DNA from: Betaproteobacteria bacterium
Lineage (GTDB): Bacteria > Pseudomonadota > Gammaproteobacteria > Burkholderiales > SG8-41
Direction: 5' to 3'
DNA: 32,448 nt
Assembly: GCA_947486575.1 (NCBI GenBank)
Contig: CANKUB010000046.1
Coordinates: forward strand, 1-32,448
Shown piece after piece: positions 1 through 8,432 of the stretch. The position numbers and the translations under genes were made by a program. The notes beneath the pieces were generated by a model. The model worked only from the letters and a program-made list of their open reading frames with translations. It did not search any database and had not been told where the DNA came from. Within the stretch, counting starts at the first letter, position 1. Each line of letters starts with the position of its first letter.

Positions 1-104
1 GCCGCCTGCGCCTGCGTCACGCCTCGATTCAACGCGGCAATCACCCGATTGCGAAGTTCGTCTTGTGCTACCGCCGGTATGTGCTTCATGCTTTGTGTCG
101 TCAT
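1..104 (-). CDS. Transposase-like protein, N-terminal fragment (runs off left edge)
   Basis: Only the first 34 codons are inside the window; the gene continues past the left edge. The ATG is at 104-102, with a second in-frame ATG five codons later. The visible peptide begins MTTQSMKHIPAVAQDEL and continues into a stretch (RNRVIAALNRGVTQAQAA) that looks like the first helices of the helix-turn-helix domain at the N-terminus of IS630-type transposases. That assignment rests on the pattern of a short, charged leader followed by a 'G-T-QAQAA' helix, not on any catalytic residue, so it is an inference. It could equally be the start of another HTH regulator. There is no good ribosome binding site. 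The diguanylate cyclase gene diverges from it about 85 bases away. Confidence 0.45.
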   Translation of the reverse strand, partial: MTTQSMKHIPAVAQDELRNRVIAALNRGVTQAQA

Positions 105-189
105 GCCCTAACAACGTACTAGGACATGTTTGGTTGACTTGTTAATATTACCTGTTTTTGGGCGTGAACGGGCGTAACTTGCGCCTGAC

Positions 190-1323
190 ATGATCCATAC
201 TGAATTGACACTGCTGGAGCAAATGCAGATTACGGCGCTCGAAGTCGAGAACCGAAAAGCACTGCTCGGATTTACATCGGACGACGTGGCGAGCCTGCTG
301 CGCTGCCGAGATTTGCCGCGTGATACGGTCGATGCATTGCTGGTGCAGGTGTTTGAACAGCAAATGGCTATCGATGACATCGCCTTGGTGATTGGTGACG
401 CGGATACCTCGCGCAACATGCGCGGCGCGCAAAGAACCTATGTGCTGGATTTTTTTCAGGGCGTTTACGACATTGAATACGTCAACAGCCGCTTGCGCGT
501 CGGCCTGCTGCTAAAACGCATTGGGCTGGATCCGAAGCTGTATCTGGCGGCGATGAAAATACTCAAGGATGCGCTCTACCGGTTGTTCGAAAAGAACTTT
601 CCCTCGCAGGAAGAATGCGCGCAGTCGCAGCGCGCGCTCGACAAACTCCTGTTTTTTGACATCACGCTGGTGTTCGAGACCTATGTGCGCAGCGTGGTGA
701 CCGAGATCGAGCTGGGTAAAGATCGTTTGACTCGTTATGCGCGCTCGCTCGAACAACGCATCGCCGATCATATGGCTGAACTTGAAACGATTTCGCGCAT
801 CGACCCATTGACTGAGCTCTTTAACCGCCGCACTTTGACGGAATCCATACAACGGGAAATCCGCATTGCCGAGCGCAGCCGCAAGCCGCTCGCGCTAGTG
901 TATTTTGATGTGGATTGCTTCAAGGAAATCAACGACCGCTACGGGCATGACAAAGGCGATGCCGTGCTGAAAACCGTGGGCGAATCCATGCGGCAAGTGT
1001 CGCGCACCATCGACCTGTGCTTCCGGCTGGGTGGGGATGAATTCTGCGTACTGCTCACCGATACCACCGAGGACGAGGCCCGTGAAATCTATTGTGATCG
1101 TCTGATCAGTCTGCTGGCGGAGCGGCTGGATGGCCTGACGGTGAGCATCGATGTCGCGCAAACCGGCCCGGATAAATATGACGATCCCGATGGGCTGATC
1201 AAAGTGGCGGACACCGCCATGTATGCGGCCAAGAGACAGTCAAAAGTGGAAAAGGCGGATTTGCTTGCGCCAACTAACCGGATGAGCGCTGAAGACTCAG
1301 GATTGCCGTGTCGCGGATTGTAG
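190..1323 (+). CDS. Globin-coupled-sensor diguanylate cyclase (GGDEF)
   Basis: Predicted to make cyclic di-GMP from two GTP in the cytoplasm. Residues ~1-165 form a protoglobin/globin-coupled sensor domain, recognisable from the segment 'FFQGVYDIEYVNSRLRVG' followed by 'RIGLDPKLYL'. Residues ~170-205 are a helical linker, and ~206-350 are a GGDEF domain. The active-site GGDEF is intact at 281-285 and the product-inhibition I-site RxxD is present at 272-275 (R-T-I-D), five residues upstream, so the enzyme should be active and feedback inhibited. In heme-binding members the residue three after the conserved VG (104-105) is the proximal histidine; here position 108 is leucine. The globin may therefore not bind heme in the usual way. 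The ATG at 190 fits the domain start, but its ribosome binding site is weak. It converges on the glutathione transferase gene. Confidence 0.9.
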   Translation: MIHTELTLLEQMQITALEVENRKALLGFTSDDVASLLRCRDLPRDTVDALLVQVFEQQMAIDDIALVIGDADTSRNMRGAQRTYVLDFFQGVYDIEYVNSRLRVGLLLKRIGLDPKLYLAAMKILKDALYRLFEKNFPSQEECAQSQRALDKLLFFDITLVFETYVRSVVTEIELGKDRLTRYARSLEQRIADHMAELETISRIDPLTELFNRRTLTESIQREIRIAERSRKPLALVYFDVDCFKEINDRYGHDKGDAVLKTVGESMRQVSRTIDLCFRLGGDEFCVLLTDTTEDEAREIYCDRLISLLAERLDGLTVSIDVAQTGPDKYDDPDGLIKVADTAMYAAKRQSKVEKADLLAPTNRMSAEDSGLPCRGL

Positions 1324-1331
1324 GTTGGGTG

Positions 1332-1360
1332 CCGGGCAGCGATGGCGCGCGCCCGGTTTT
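1332..1360 (+). terminator. Possible intrinsic terminator after the diguanylate cyclase
   Basis: A 6-bp GC stem (CCGGGC at 1332-1337 with GCCCGG at 1351-1356) and a 13-base loop is followed directly by TTTT. It lies nine bases after the diguanylate cyclase stop, between two convergent genes. The loop is long and the T run short, so it is a modest candidate. Confidence 0.4.
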
Positions 1361-1384
1361 GCCTCAAGGCAACGATACCGGCGC

Positions 1385-2014
1385 TTAATTCGCCAGCACG
1401 TTCTGCTCGCTCCGCAGAATTTTCATGACCGCCGGGCGCTTCAGCATGCGATCTTTCCATGCGGTGTAGTTGACGAGCTTCTCAACGGAATATTCTGAGC
1501 GCTTGCCCCAGCCGTAGAACACCAGCGCGTAAGCGTCAGCCACGGAGAAGCGGCTGCCGACGATCCATTCGCGGCCTTTGAGCATGCCGTCGATTTCTTC
1601 CAGGCTGGCCCAAAAAGCCTTCTTGCCTGCGGCAATGACTTCGGCCTTGCCGCTGTCGCTATCGGCAAAGCGTTCCGGCCGCATGGTGCGCGTGTAGGAG
1701 GGGTGCACGATGTTGGAAAACCACGCCATGGCTTCGATACATTGTGCGGCCTCAACGGCATCGTCCGGCAGCAATTTTGCCTGCGGGAATTGGCGCGCGA
1801 TATAGGTGAGGATCGCGGTGTTTTCGGTGATCACGCGGCCATCGACTTCCAGTGCGGGCACTTTGCCGCGCGGATTGATTTTGAGATACGCCTCGGTCTT
1901 GTGCTCGCCCTTGCCCAGCAGCGTGGGGCGTTCGGTATAAGGCACGCCGGATTCTTCAAGGCCGATGTGCGATGCCATCGAGCAGGCGCCGGGGCTGAAA
2001 TAGAGTGAGAGCAT
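1385..2014 (-). CDS. Glutathione S-transferase, beta-class type
   Basis: Cytoplasmic glutathione transferase of 209 residues, the normal family length. The N-terminal thioredoxin-fold domain (about 1-77) starts with the 'YFSPGACS' segment, where Cys11 matches the active-site cysteine of bacterial beta-class enzymes. The 'NPRGKVPAL' loop provides the cis-proline (P53), and 'TENTAI' at 63-68 is the glutathione gamma-glutamyl binding motif. The all-helical C-terminal domain fills about 85-209. The ATG at 2014 is preceded by a good GAGGA ribosome binding site. The substrate cannot be told from sequence, because the family covers detoxification, dehalogenation and redox roles. It is divergent from the NHL-repeat gene and convergent with the diguanylate cyclase. 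Confidence 0.9.
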   Translation of the reverse strand: MLSLYFSPGACSMASHIGLEESGVPYTERPTLLGKGEHKTEAYLKINPRGKVPALEVDGRVITENTAILTYIARQFPQAKLLPDDAVEAAQCIEAMAWFSNIVHPSYTRTMRPERFADSDSGKAEVIAAGKKAFWASLEEIDGMLKGREWIVGSRFSVADAYALVFYGWGKRSEYSVEKLVNYTAWKDRMLKRPAVMKILRSEQNVLAN

Positions 2015-2165
2015 GGAATTTTCCTCAATGATTTAAATTGTTGTGCCAAAGCGCAGCAGGGCTGCGCGCCGCGTGCATTATAGTCGCTTGCGCGCCATGG
2101 CTTGACGACGCCAGTATGCAGGGGGATGCTTGTAGTACTGCAACGCCACATATAAAGGGGACATC

Positions 2166-3152
2166 ATGCGCGGCACTCGAATTATTGTTGCTGTAATCGC
2201 CATTCTGGCCGTGCCGTTTGTTATTGCACAGGATGTCACCTGGCGCGCTATTGCGAATTGGGCGCAGATGCCGGAAGGCCGAACCTGGGGTTCTACCAGC
2301 ACGCTGGATGTGGATCGCGGCGGCAACGTGTGGGTGTTTGAGCGATGTGGCGGGAACTCGTGTGCGGAATCCAATTTGCCGCCGGTGCTGCAATTTGATG
2401 CTGCGGGTAAATTTGTGCGCGGCTTCGGCGCGGGGCTGTTTGTGTTCCCGCACAGCATCCACGTTGATCGTGAGGGCAACGTCTGGGCTGCCGATGCGGC
2501 GCTGCCGGAAGGCACGCCCGGCAAGGGACACACGGTGATCAAGTTCAGCCGCGAAGGTAAAGTGCTGCTGAAGCTGGGCAAGCCGGGCGAGGCGGGTGAT
2601 GATGCAAATACCTTTAACCGGCCATCCGGTGTGGCCACGGCGGCTAACGGTGACGTGTATGTGTCCGATGGGCACGGCGGTGCATCCAACGCGCGCGTGA
2701 TGAAGTTTTCGAAGGACGGCAAATTCATCAAGACCTGGGGCAAGAAGGGTGTAGGCCCCGGCGACTTTGGCGAACTGCATGGCATTGCCGTTGATTCCAG
2801 CGGACGTGTCTTCGTGGCGGATCGTGGCAACAGCCGTATACAAATTTTTGATGCGGACGGCAAATACATTGCTGAATGGAAACAGTTTGGCCGGCCGAGT
2901 GGCATTTACATTGACGCCACTGACACGTTGTATGTGACAGATCATCAGTCAGATGCCAAGCGTAATCCCGGCATGCGGCGTGGTATCAGAATCGGCAGTG
3001 CAAAAGACGGCACGCTACGCGCGCATATCCCTGCCACCGGTCCCGAGCCTGACAAAGAAAACATGGCCGAAGGTGTTGCCGCTGATGGCAAGGGTGCGAT
3101 TTATGGCGCGGAGGTGGCAAGCAAAAGTGTGACAAAATTTGTGCGCAACTGA
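2166..3152 (+). CDS. Secreted NHL-repeat beta-propeller protein
   Basis: Predicted periplasmic or secreted protein of 328 residues. Residues 1-21 are a signal peptide (RGTR, then a hydrophobic run ending FVIA, cleavage near A21/Q22). The mature part is built of NHL repeats typical of a six-bladed propeller: clear 'GNVWxxD'/'GDVYVSD'/'GRVFVADRGNSRIQ'/'DTLYVTD' strands near residues 53, 104, 162, 213 and 253. This architecture resembles the peptidyl-alpha-hydroxyglycine alpha-amidating lyase-like propellers, but a catalytic role is not established by what is visible. An AAAGGGG ribosome binding site lies five bases before the ATG. The aldo/keto reductase gene starts ten bases after its stop, so the two are probably cotranscribed. 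Confidence 0.85.
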   Translation: MRGTRIIVAVIAILAVPFVIAQDVTWRAIANWAQMPEGRTWGSTSTLDVDRGGNVWVFERCGGNSCAESNLPPVLQFDAAGKFVRGFGAGLFVFPHSIHVDREGNVWAADAALPEGTPGKGHTVIKFSREGKVLLKLGKPGEAGDDANTFNRPSGVATAANGDVYVSDGHGGASNARVMKFSKDGKFIKTWGKKGVGPGDFGELHGIAVDSSGRVFVADRGNSRIQIFDADGKYIAEWKQFGRPSGIYIDATDTLYVTDHQSDAKRNPGMRRGIRIGSAKDGTLRAHIPATGPEPDKENMAEGVAADGKGAIYGAEVASKSVTKFVRN

Positions 3153-3161
3153 CCGTGAATC

Positions 3162-3995
3162 GTGAAAACCGTCACATTGCCGTCGGGTGAAACCGTGCCT
3201 GCGCTGGGTCAGGGCGCCTGGAACATCGGCGACAGCCCGGCCACGCGCGCCACTGAAATCGCCACGTTGCGGCACGGCATTGATCTGGGATTGACGCTGA
3301 TCGATACCGCAGAAATGTACGGCGATGGCCGCTCGGAGCAATTGATCGCCGAGGCGATTGTGGGTCGGCGTGATGAAGTGTTTATCGTCAGCAAAGTGCT
3401 GCCCGGCAATGCGTCAAGGTACGGCACGCTAGCCGCGTGCGAGCGCAGCCTGAAAAATCTCAAGACGGATCGCATTGACTTGTATTTGCTGCATTGGCGT
3501 GGCGGCGTGCCGTTTGCAGAAACACTGGACGCGCTGATGGCCTTGCAGCGCGCCGGCAAGATTCGACAATATGGCGTGAGCAATCTGGATTTGACTGAAA
3601 TGAAAGAATGGTGCGCGACGCCTGGTGGTGCGGCAACGGCCACCAATCAGTTGCTCTATAACCTGTCGCGGCGCGGCATCGAGTGGGATTTGTTGCCGTG
3701 GCTGCATGAACGGCACGTGCCAGTGATGGCCTATTCGCCGCTGGAACAGGCGCGTTTATTCAAGAACACGAAATTCGTGGCATTAGCCAAAGCATCGGGC
3801 GCGTCACCTGCTCAACTGGCGCTGGCATGGCTGCTGGCGCAAGACGACGTTATCGTTATACCGAAATGTTCAAGTCCGGCGCGGGTTCAAGAAAATGCAG
3901 CCGCGCGGGATATCCAGCTTACAGCGGTGCAATGCGCTGAATTAGACAGGATTTTCCCGGCGCCCACGAAGCCGCGCGCGCTGGAAATGTTGTAA
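3162..3995 (+). CDS. Aldo/keto reductase
   Basis: NADPH-dependent carbonyl reductase family, 277 residues, full length, cytoplasmic. The TIM-barrel catalytic tetrad is intact: Asp48 ('LIDTAEMYGDG'), Tyr53, Lys78 ('IVSKV') and His111 ('LLHW'). The C-terminal cofactor site is present as 'VIVIPKCSSPARVQENAAA', corresponding to the IPK/S..R.EN motif that binds the NADPH 2'-phosphate. Translation starts at a GTG at 3162, since no in-frame ATG lies upstream of the conserved 'LPSGETVPALGQGAWNIG' start. It follows the NHL-repeat gene closely and ends eight bases from the convergent flavin dehydrogenase gene. Physiological substrate unknown. Confidence 0.9.
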   Translation: MKTVTLPSGETVPALGQGAWNIGDSPATRATEIATLRHGIDLGLTLIDTAEMYGDGRSEQLIAEAIVGRRDEVFIVSKVLPGNASRYGTLAACERSLKNLKTDRIDLYLLHWRGGVPFAETLDALMALQRAGKIRQYGVSNLDLTEMKEWCATPGGAATATNQLLYNLSRRGIEWDLLPWLHERHVPVMAYSPLEQARLFKNTKFVALAKASGASPAQLALAWLLAQDDVIVIPKCSSPARVQENAAARDIQLTAVQCAELDRIFPAPTKPRALEML

Positions 3996-4003
3996 CGAGC
4001 CGC

Positions 4004-5272
4004 TTAACTTTTCCAGTTGCGTGACGTTACATATTCACGATTAATATCGGTCACCTTTTGTGTGCCGCAGTTGCCCATCACCAGCTTCAGTTCTGCTTGC
4101 AGAATTTGCAGTACGCGATCCACGCCCGCTTCGCCGAACGAGCCCAGGCCCCACAGCGTCGGGCGGCCGATGCCTACACCGGTAGCGCCGAGCGCCAGCG
4201 CCTTGAACACATCAGTGCCGCGGCGCACGCCGCCATCGAGAAACACCGGGATTTTTTTGTTCACTGCCGCCACCACCTCCGGCAGCGCCTCAATGGTGCC
4301 GCGTCCGGTTTCGGTGGAGCGACCGCCGTGATTGGAAACTAGAATGCCGTCGAGACCATGCTCCAGACACAACTTGGCGTCTTCACCCGTGTCGATGCCT
4401 TTCAGGATAAATTTGCCTTTCCAGTAATCGCGCACGCGCGCGACGAATTTCCAGTCCATTGCTGGATCGGAACTGCGCAATTTCGAATAGTCGATGCCAT
4501 CGCGCATCGGGCGGTGGCGGCCGACTTCAGGCCCGCCCTTGTGACACGCCTCGCATTGGTTCATGTCTTTGGGGCGTGTACGGTAATACGTTTCGCTGAA
4601 TCGCCCGGTGGTGTTGTCGCAAGTAAGCGCCAGTACCGTCACGCCATTGGCCTGAAAACGCTTCATCAATTGCACGCTCGCATCCCAGGAATTCGGCGCA
4701 TAAAACTGCTGCCACACGGGACGGCCATGCGCTTTGGTAACGTCTTCAATGGAAAGGCCCGTCGAGGTGGACAGCATCTGCACGTTGTTGCGGGCACGCG
4801 TGGCACGCGCAACCGCGACTTCGCCCTCCGGGTGAAACGAGCCTTGCCCACCTGTGGGGCAGGTGAAAATCGGGCTGCTGTAAGTGCCACCCCACCAATC
4901 CACACGGGTATCGACCTTGGTGGCGTCACGCAAGCGGCGCGGACGCAATTGCAGCTGGCGAAAGCCTTCGCGATTGGCGAAAAGCGTGGCATCGTCATCC
5001 GTGCCACTCGCCATGTATGACCAGTGCCCCTGGTGAGTCTTGGTGCGCGCGGTTGCTTCCATATCGAACACGGTCAGCGCGTCTTTCGGATTGTCGACTA
5101 CACTCATGCGGTCGCGCATGATACTGGTGAAGCTGCTGGACTTGATGTCCTGCGCAATGCTGTCATTCTTCAAAAAAGCGGCAACCCCGCCCACGGAAGC
5201 AACATAGGGGCTAGCGGCTAAAAACTTCAGGAACTCGCGACGGGCGGTGGGCGTGGCGTTGCTGGTGGTCAT
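4004..5272 (-). CDS. FMN-dependent alpha-hydroxy acid dehydrogenase with Tat-like signal and a CXXCH motif
   Basis: Member of the lactate dehydrogenase (LldD)/glycolate oxidase family, which oxidises L-2-hydroxy acids with FMN. The start chosen is the ATG at 5272, five bases after a GAGGA ribosome binding site; a GTG four codons earlier is also in frame but overlaps that site. That gives 422 residues, numbered here from this ATG. Residues ~10-35 look like a twin-arginine signal (ARREFLKFLAAS, then a hydrophobic stretch). The TIM-barrel core is intact: Lys291 ('FILKGI'), the catalytic His315 and Arg318 in 'SNHGGR', and the phosphate-binding 'DGGVRRGTDVFKALALGA' and 'IGRP' segments. In the loop after 'LTCDNTTGR' there is C-E-A-C-H at 240-244, a canonical heme c attachment motif not expected in this family. 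Together these suggest a periplasmic flavocytochrome, which is inference. Confidence 0.85.
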   Translation of the reverse strand: MTTSNATPTARREFLKFLAASPYVASVGGVAAFLKNDSIAQDIKSSSFTSIMRDRMSVVDNPKDALTVFDMEATARTKTHQGHWSYMASGTDDDATLFANREGFRQLQLRPRRLRDATKVDTRVDWWGGTYSSPIFTCPTGGQGSFHPEGEVAVARATRARNNVQMLSTSTGLSIEDVTKAHGRPVWQQFYAPNSWDASVQLMKRFQANGVTVLALTCDNTTGRFSETYYRTRPKDMNQCEACHKGGPEVGRHRPMRDGIDYSKLRSSDPAMDWKFVARVRDYWKGKFILKGIDTGEDAKLCLEHGLDGILVSNHGGRSTETGRGTIEALPEVVAAVNKKIPVFLDGGVRRGTDVFKALALGATGVGIGRPTLWGLGSFGEAGVDRVLQILQAELKLVMGNCGTQKVTDINREYVTSRNWKS

Positions 5273-5458
5273 GGGAATCCTCACTTTGGGTTTGCGGCTT
5301 TGATTTTCTTGTTACCCGCATTCTGCGCCACTACGCAGACATTCGCCAAGCCAGCAAAAACTTCTACAGATCGTAGCTTGGCATACCTTTAAAAATCAAC
5401 ACATTACCGCAAAGAAGTTCAAAGGTTTACAGTGCGTCCTTGCAGTGAAGCGGTTGAT

Positions 5459-6631
5459 TCAAACAATCTGCCGTGCCACAGCCAGCAGCATTTCATCATT
5501 GCCGTGTGCTGCCACCAGCGACAGTCCCAATGGCATGCCGTTGACGCTGGCGAGTGGCAGGCTCACCTGCGGCAGACGTCCAATACCGGATATGCACAGC
5601 ATGCCCATCGCACGCTCGCGGAACGCCGTGGTCTGGTCGTGCGGGCAATTCTTCAGCGGGGCTACATCGGGCACGGTAGGCAGCAACAAGATGGCGTTGT
5701 TGGCGAGCAGTTTGTCGAGGCGGGCGGCAATGGCTTCGCGTTGGGGGATCATGCGCGCCACTTCGGCAGGATCGCTTTTGGCCACGGCTTCGAAGCGCTT
5801 GCCGATGGCGATGCCGAAGTTGGGCTTCTCGCGGGTAACCCACTCGCGATGCGTGTCCCAGATTTCGGCAAACTGCAGAATACGAAATACCTCGAACCAG
5901 GCGTTCAGCCCTTCCGCGCTGACGGTGACAGGCTCGGGCGTACCCAGCACTTTTACGACGCGCGCCAGTGCCGGTTGCAAGGCTTGCGCGGCATCCGGCA
6001 TGGCCAGCGCAAACGCATCCTGCGCGAGCAACACGCGTCCCGGCGTGGCTGCCTTGCCACCCAGTAACACATCCCCCACGCGCGTGAGCATCGCCGCATC
6101 ACGCGCAAACCAGCCGCAGGTATCAAAGCCCGGCGCCAGCGGGCATACGCCCTCCAGGGAAATACGCCCATGTGTCGGGCGTATACCGTAGATGCCGCAA
6201 AAGCTCGCCGGGCCGCGCACCGACCCGCCCGTGTCGCTGCCGATGGCAAAATCCACCAGCTCGCCCGCCACTGCCGCCGCCGAGCCACTCGATGACCCAC
6301 CCGGCACGCGATCTGGCGCACGCACGTTAATCGGCGTGCCGTAGTGCGCGTTTTCGCCGGTGAGACTGAACGCCATTTCTTCGGTATGTGTTTTGCCAAC
6401 CAGCGACGCGCCTGCGTCGAGCAATTTTTTGGCGACAACGGAATGCACTTTGGCGGCGTCATGCGTGCGCAGCCAATCCGGGCTGCCGAACCCGGTTTTG
6501 TGACCAGCCACATCGAAAATATCTTTCAGACCGAAGGTGAGGCCGGCGAGCGGGCCGTTCGTTGCGCCCGGCAATTCGACGTGGGTATGGCGGCAGAATG
6601 CGCCCAGTTTGTCGCGTTCTAAAATGCTCAT
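5459..6631 (-). CDS. Amidase-signature family hydrolase
   Basis: Serine hydrolase of the amidase signature family (GatA/AtzF/fatty-acid amide hydrolase relatives), cleaving C-N amide bonds. The Ser-cisSer-Lys triad is visible: Lys36 in 'GLKDIFD', cis-Ser113 in 'PGGSSSGSAAA', and nucleophile Ser137 in 'GSDTGGSVRGPAS'. At 390 residues it is shorter than GatA and has no gatB or gatC beside it, so it is more likely a stand-alone amidase than a tRNA amidotransferase subunit. The ATG at 6631 has an AAGGA ribosome binding site. It begins 30 bases after the mpl stop on the same strand, so co-transcription with mpl is likely. Substrate unknown; the position behind a peptidoglycan-recycling gene is suggestive only. 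Confidence 0.88.
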   Translation of the reverse strand: MSILERDKLGAFCRHTHVELPGATNGPLAGLTFGLKDIFDVAGHKTGFGSPDWLRTHDAAKVHSVVAKKLLDAGASLVGKTHTEEMAFSLTGENAHYGTPINVRAPDRVPGGSSSGSAAAVAGELVDFAIGSDTGGSVRGPASFCGIYGIRPTHGRISLEGVCPLAPGFDTCGWFARDAAMLTRVGDVLLGGKAATPGRVLLAQDAFALAMPDAAQALQPALARVVKVLGTPEPVTVSAEGLNAWFEVFRILQFAEIWDTHREWVTREKPNFGIAIGKRFEAVAKSDPAEVARMIPQREAIAARLDKLLANNAILLLPTVPDVAPLKNCPHDQTTAFRERAMGMLCISGIGRLPQVSLPLASVNGMPLGLSLVAAHGNDEMLLAVARQIV

Positions 6632-6661
6632 AAAAATCCTTATGAAACAATAGGGTAAAGA

Positions 6662-8005
6662 TTATTCTCGCAGATGCTGCAACAGTTTATCGTGTATGCC
6701 GCCAAAGCCACCGTTACTCATAATCAGCACGTGGTCACCCACGCGTGAGGCACTGGCAATCTGCGCAATCAGCGTGGCAAAGTTATCACCCACGCATGCC
6801 TTTGCACCCAGCGGCGCCAGCACGGCGGCAGCATCCCAACCGAGGCCCGCGCTATAGCAAAAAACCTGGTCGGCTTCGCTCAAACTGCCCGCGAGCTGGT
6901 CTTTCAGCGCGCCCTGCTTCATGGTGTTGGAGCGCGGTTCCAGCACTGCGATCAGGCGCGCTTTGCCGATTTTCGCGCGCAGGCCCGCAATGGTGGTTGC
7001 TATCGCCGTCGGGTGATGCGCGAAATCGTCGTAGACCGTGACGCCACGCGCAACACCTTTGGTTTCCATGCGACGTTTAACGTTCTTGAAGGTACTGAGC
7101 GCCTCTATCGCCATGCCCGCAGGCACACCCGCGTGGCGCGCTGCGGCAATGGCTGCGAGTGCGTTTGCAACATTGTGTTCGCCGATGATGTCCCAACGCA
7201 CGCGGCCTTGCTGTATGCCATTAAACTGCACGTCAAAACCATCGGTGTGACGCGCGCCAGCCTGCCAGCCGCTGTGTATGCCGTAGCGCTCTATCGGCGT
7301 CCAGCAGCCCCGTTTCAGCACCCGGTCAAGATTGGCATCAGCGCCATTGCTGACAATCAAGCCATTGCCCGGCACTGTGCGCACCAAGTGATGAAACTGC
7401 GTTTCAATCGCGGCAAGATCAGCAAAAATATCGGCGTGATCAAATTCAAGATTATTCAAAATGGTCGTGCGCGGATGGTAATGCACGAACTTTGAGCGTT
7501 TGTCGAAAAACGCCGTGTCGTATTCGTCGGCTTCGATCACAAAGAAGTTTGAATCGGTGCGTCGCGCGGAAATACCAAAATTCTCCGGCACGCCACCGAT
7601 GAGAAAGCCGGGGTTCAAGCCCCCATGTTCAAGCATCCACGTCAGCATTGAAGTTGTGGTGGTTTTGCCATGTGTGCCCGCCACCGCCAGCACCCACTGG
7701 CCACGCAGCACGTTTTCTGCCAGCCACTGCGGGCCGGAGGTATACGGCAAGCCGCGATTGAGAATTTCTTCCATTAGCGCGTTGCCGCGCGCGACCACGT
7801 TACCGGCGACGAATAAATCCGGTTCAAGCTTAATTTGATCGGCGGCGAAACCTTCGATGAGTTCGATGCCCTGCGCCTGCAACTGCGTACTCATCGGCGG
7901 ATAAACATTGGCGTCGCAGCCAGTCACCTTGTGTCCGGCGGCGCGGGCAATCGCCGCGATACCGCCCATGAACGTGCCGCAGATGCCGAGAATGTGGATG
8001 TGCAT
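6662..8005 (-). CDS. mpl: UDP-N-acetylmuramate:L-alanyl-gamma-D-glutamyl-meso-diaminopimelate ligase
   Basis: Cytoplasmic peptidoglycan-recycling enzyme: it joins the recovered tripeptide L-Ala-gamma-D-Glu-meso-DAP to UDP-MurNAc using ATP. The sequence starts MHIHILGICGTFMGGIA, the UDP-sugar-binding N-domain with the CGTFMGG signature that separates Mpl from MurC. The Mur-ligase ATP loop GTHGKTTT is at 110-117, 'EADEYDTAFFDKRSKF' follows at about 178, and 'YDDFAHHPTAI' is at about 325. Length 447 is typical. Its presence implies DAP-type peptidoglycan and a recycling route. It lies between the broken DUF486 gene (44 bases upstream) and the amidase (30 bases downstream). Confidence 0.96.
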   Translation of the reverse strand: MHIHILGICGTFMGGIAAIARAAGHKVTGCDANVYPPMSTQLQAQGIELIEGFAADQIKLEPDLFVAGNVVARGNALMEEILNRGLPYTSGPQWLAENVLRGQWVLAVAGTHGKTTTTSMLTWMLEHGGLNPGFLIGGVPENFGISARRTDSNFFVIEADEYDTAFFDKRSKFVHYHPRTTILNNLEFDHADIFADLAAIETQFHHLVRTVPGNGLIVSNGADANLDRVLKRGCWTPIERYGIHSGWQAGARHTDGFDVQFNGIQQGRVRWDIIGEHNVANALAAIAAARHAGVPAGMAIEALSTFKNVKRRMETKGVARGVTVYDDFAHHPTAIATTIAGLRAKIGKARLIAVLEPRSNTMKQGALKDQLAGSLSEADQVFCYSAGLGWDAAAVLAPLGAKACVGDNFATLIAQIASASRVGDHVLIMSNGGFGGIHDKLLQHLRE

Positions 8006-8048
8006 GGCAGGGAGAATAACTTAAAATCGCAAGCACGTTAAAGCGGCA

Positions 8049-8404
8049 TTACGCTTTGAAAATAAAATACACCGCGCCCATCGGACACAACCCCGCATAC
8101 AGATAATTCATGCGGATTTCCTGCCCCCTATAAAACACCGCAAACGGCACAAACACCGCGAGCGTGATGACCTCCTGCATGATCTTCAGTTGCGCCAGAT
8201 TCATGTGTTCAAAGCCGATGCGGTTCGCGGGCATCGAAGCAGACATTCAAACAGCGCGATGCCCCAGCTCACCAGCGTGGCAATCCACCACGGCTTGCTG
8301 TTGAGATTTTTCAGGTGCCCGTACCTGGCAAAGGTCATGAAGACGTTTGAGGCGGCCAGCATCAATGCAGTTAGCGCAATAGGGTATTGCGAAATGTGGT
8401 TCAT
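8049..8404 (-). pseudogene. DUF486 (DMT-like) small membrane protein, broken by a one-base frameshift
   Basis: Two overlapping minus-strand frames together spell one DUF486 family protein. The first (from the ATG at 8404) gives MNHISQYPIALTALMLAASN through 'WWIATLVSWGIALFECLL' and then runs into out-of-frame residues and a stop near 8201. The second frame resumes with 'MPANRIGFEHMNLAQLKIMQEVITL' and ends 'MGAVYFIFKA' at 8049. The family has a continuous 'ALFE-LQ-PANRIG' stretch at this point, so one base is missing between about 8235 and 8239, where CTTCGATG would need to read as CTTCnGATG. Repaired, the protein would be about 118 residues with four hydrophobic helices, the usual family size. 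It may be a real pseudogene or a sequencing error; function of the family is not established. Confidence 0.85.
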
Positions 8405-8432
8405 AAATATTTGTTTTTAATGATGTTTTACG

